NCBI GenBank assembly: GCA_965199895.1
Contig: CBDATJ010000016.1
Coordinates: 248,001 to 312,000, forward strand
Origin: Bin55 sp965199895
GTDB lineage: Bacteria > Pseudomonadota > Gammaproteobacteria > Pseudomonadales > Azotimanducaceae
DNA: 64,000 nucleotides
Reading direction: 5' to 3'
Positions 63,334 through 64,000 of the stretch are shown in pieces. The translations under genes and the position numbers were made by a program. Within the stretch, counting starts at the first letter, position 1. Every line of letters begins with the position of its first letter. The notes below the pieces were generated by a model. The model did no database searches. It was given only the letters and a program-made list of their open reading frames with translations, and was not told the origin of the DNA.

Positions 63334-64000
63334 CCATCCCTGATATTCGTCGCATCATCTTGCTTGTTGCCCTCGGTGTGGTTGGCTATTTGTTGGTACA
63401 AGCCTGGGTATCGGATGCAGAAGATAGAAACCGTCGAGCAAGCCCAGACCGTTCAGCACCATTATCCGTGCCGAGCTTATCCGCCAACGGTGAAGAAAAT
63501 AGAGTAACGGATAACACAACATCATTGGATGTACCTCAACCTGCACCACAGAATACGGGAGACATCCCTGATGCGTCTACGCTTCAGTCGATACCGACAC
63601 AAGGCACGACGATGCAAGGTTCGACACCTCGTGAATTGATCGAAGTAGTGACCCCCACACTTCATGTTTGGATTGATCCATTGGGTGGCGACATAGTCGG
63701 TGCTCGGTTGCCTGGATACCCGATATCTCTCGATGAGCCAGAAGTGCCGATTTCTCTGTTGAATCGCAGTGTCGGTCGGACCTACACCGCACAAAGTGGT
63801 TTGATGGGAGACGATGGATTTGACCAGTCAGGATCACGACCGACCTACCGATCGTTTAGACCCCTTTGGGAACTCACAGATGGGACACTCGAAGTTCCTT
63901 TAACCTATGAACGCGAAGGAATCACAGTAACGAAGACTTTTACGTTTCATTCTGATCGCTACGACATTCAGGTGCGTTTCGATGTGGTTAATAGGTCCAA
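63330..64000 (+). CDS. yidC: membrane protein insertase YidC (partial, N-terminal part)
   Basis: Inserts proteins into the inner membrane. The visible part shows the N-terminal anchor (RRIILLVALGVVGYLLVQAW), a Ser/Pro/Thr-rich linker, and the beginning of the periplasmic P1 domain (LHVWIDPLGGDIVGARLPGY, LTYEREGITVTKTFTF). The gene runs off the right edge. The ATG overlaps the yidD stop by 4 nt, showing coupling. Confidence 0.93.
   Translation, partial: MTIPDIRRIILLVALGVVGYLLVQAWVSDAEDRNRRASPDRSAPLSVPSLSANGEENRVTDNTTSLDVPQPAPQNTGDIPDASTLQSIPTQGTTMQGSTPRELIEVVTPTLHVWIDPLGGDIVGARLPGYPISLDEPEVPISLLNRSVGRTYTAQSGLMGDDGFDQSGSRPTYRSFRPLWELTDGTLEVPLTYEREGITVTKTFTFHSDRYDIQVRFDVVNRS

Noticed and set aside
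1..64000. tRNA genes, rRNA genes, CRISPR arrays, insertion sequences, prophage genes
   Set aside because: I looked for T-loop GGTTCGAATCC-type motifs, regularly spaced repeats, and transposase or phage-type proteins and saw none; a tRNA scan would be needed to exclude tRNAs fully.

Overview
The window reads as a chromosomal segment around the replication origin of a gammaproteobacterium of moderate GC content, most likely marine or otherwise aquatic (inferred from gene content, not proven). Two blocks match the gene order known from Pseudomonas and relatives: dsbA - cytochrome c4 - engB - polA - DUF2782 gene - thrB, and def - fmt - rsmB - trkA with dnaA - dnaN - recF - gyrB beside rpmH - rnpA - yidD - yidC. 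Unlike most gammaproteobacteria, it also carries mevalonate-pathway genes. TTG and GTG starts are frequent. I saw no tRNA, rRNA, CRISPR array, insertion sequence or prophage.

Layout. 1-4.6 kb (minus): amidase, diphosphomevalonate decarboxylase, phosphomevalonate kinase and class II HMG-CoA reductase (cut by the window edge). 4.9-9.7 kb: periplasmic thiol chemistry, with a WCGPC thioredoxin-like protein, three DsbA paralogues (CPHC, CVHC, CKHC) and a dihaem cytochrome c. 9.8-20.8 kb: engB, polA, thrB, SCO1, SURF1, tsaC, purE, DNA polymerase II, and a cytochrome b561 / cytochrome c' pair. 21.4-34.3 kb: M3 peptidase, a large TonB-dependent receptor, small envelope proteins, a cluster resembling 'rSAM/selenodomain-associated' loci (GT2, DUF547, TVP38, ArsS-like radical SAM, membrane glycosyltransferase), and a dicarboxylate/amino-acid symporter.

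34.3-40.5 kb is an apparent insertion bounded by imperfect direct repeats that include a terminator. It holds a decayed copy of the TonB-receptor plug region, an MpaB/DUF2236 oxygenase, a LolA-like protein, an outer-membrane barrel, a squalene/phytoene synthase and a VOC protein. With the mevalonate genes upstream, this could be an isoprenoid synthesis, oxidation and export module (inference). 40.5-45.7 kb: MFS transporter, aceE, rsgA. 45.7-46.9 kb is AT-rich and gene-poor, with a lipoprotein gene and remnants. 46.9-55.8 kb: arfB, type II glutamine synthetase, membrane proteins, def-fmt-rsmB-trkA-trkH. 55.9-64 kb: gyrB-recF-dnaN-dnaA, the probable oriC, then rpmH-rnpA-yidD-yidC (cut by the right edge).

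Points that stand out: DNA polymerase I has lost all four catalytic carboxylates of its proofreading domain, and DNA polymerase II has an Asp-to-Asn change in its first exonuclease motif. There are two perfect ParB-type parS palindromes, one inside rsmB and one between gyrB and recF. The DsbA triplication and the 6 kb repeat-bounded island are the best candidates for undescribed biology.
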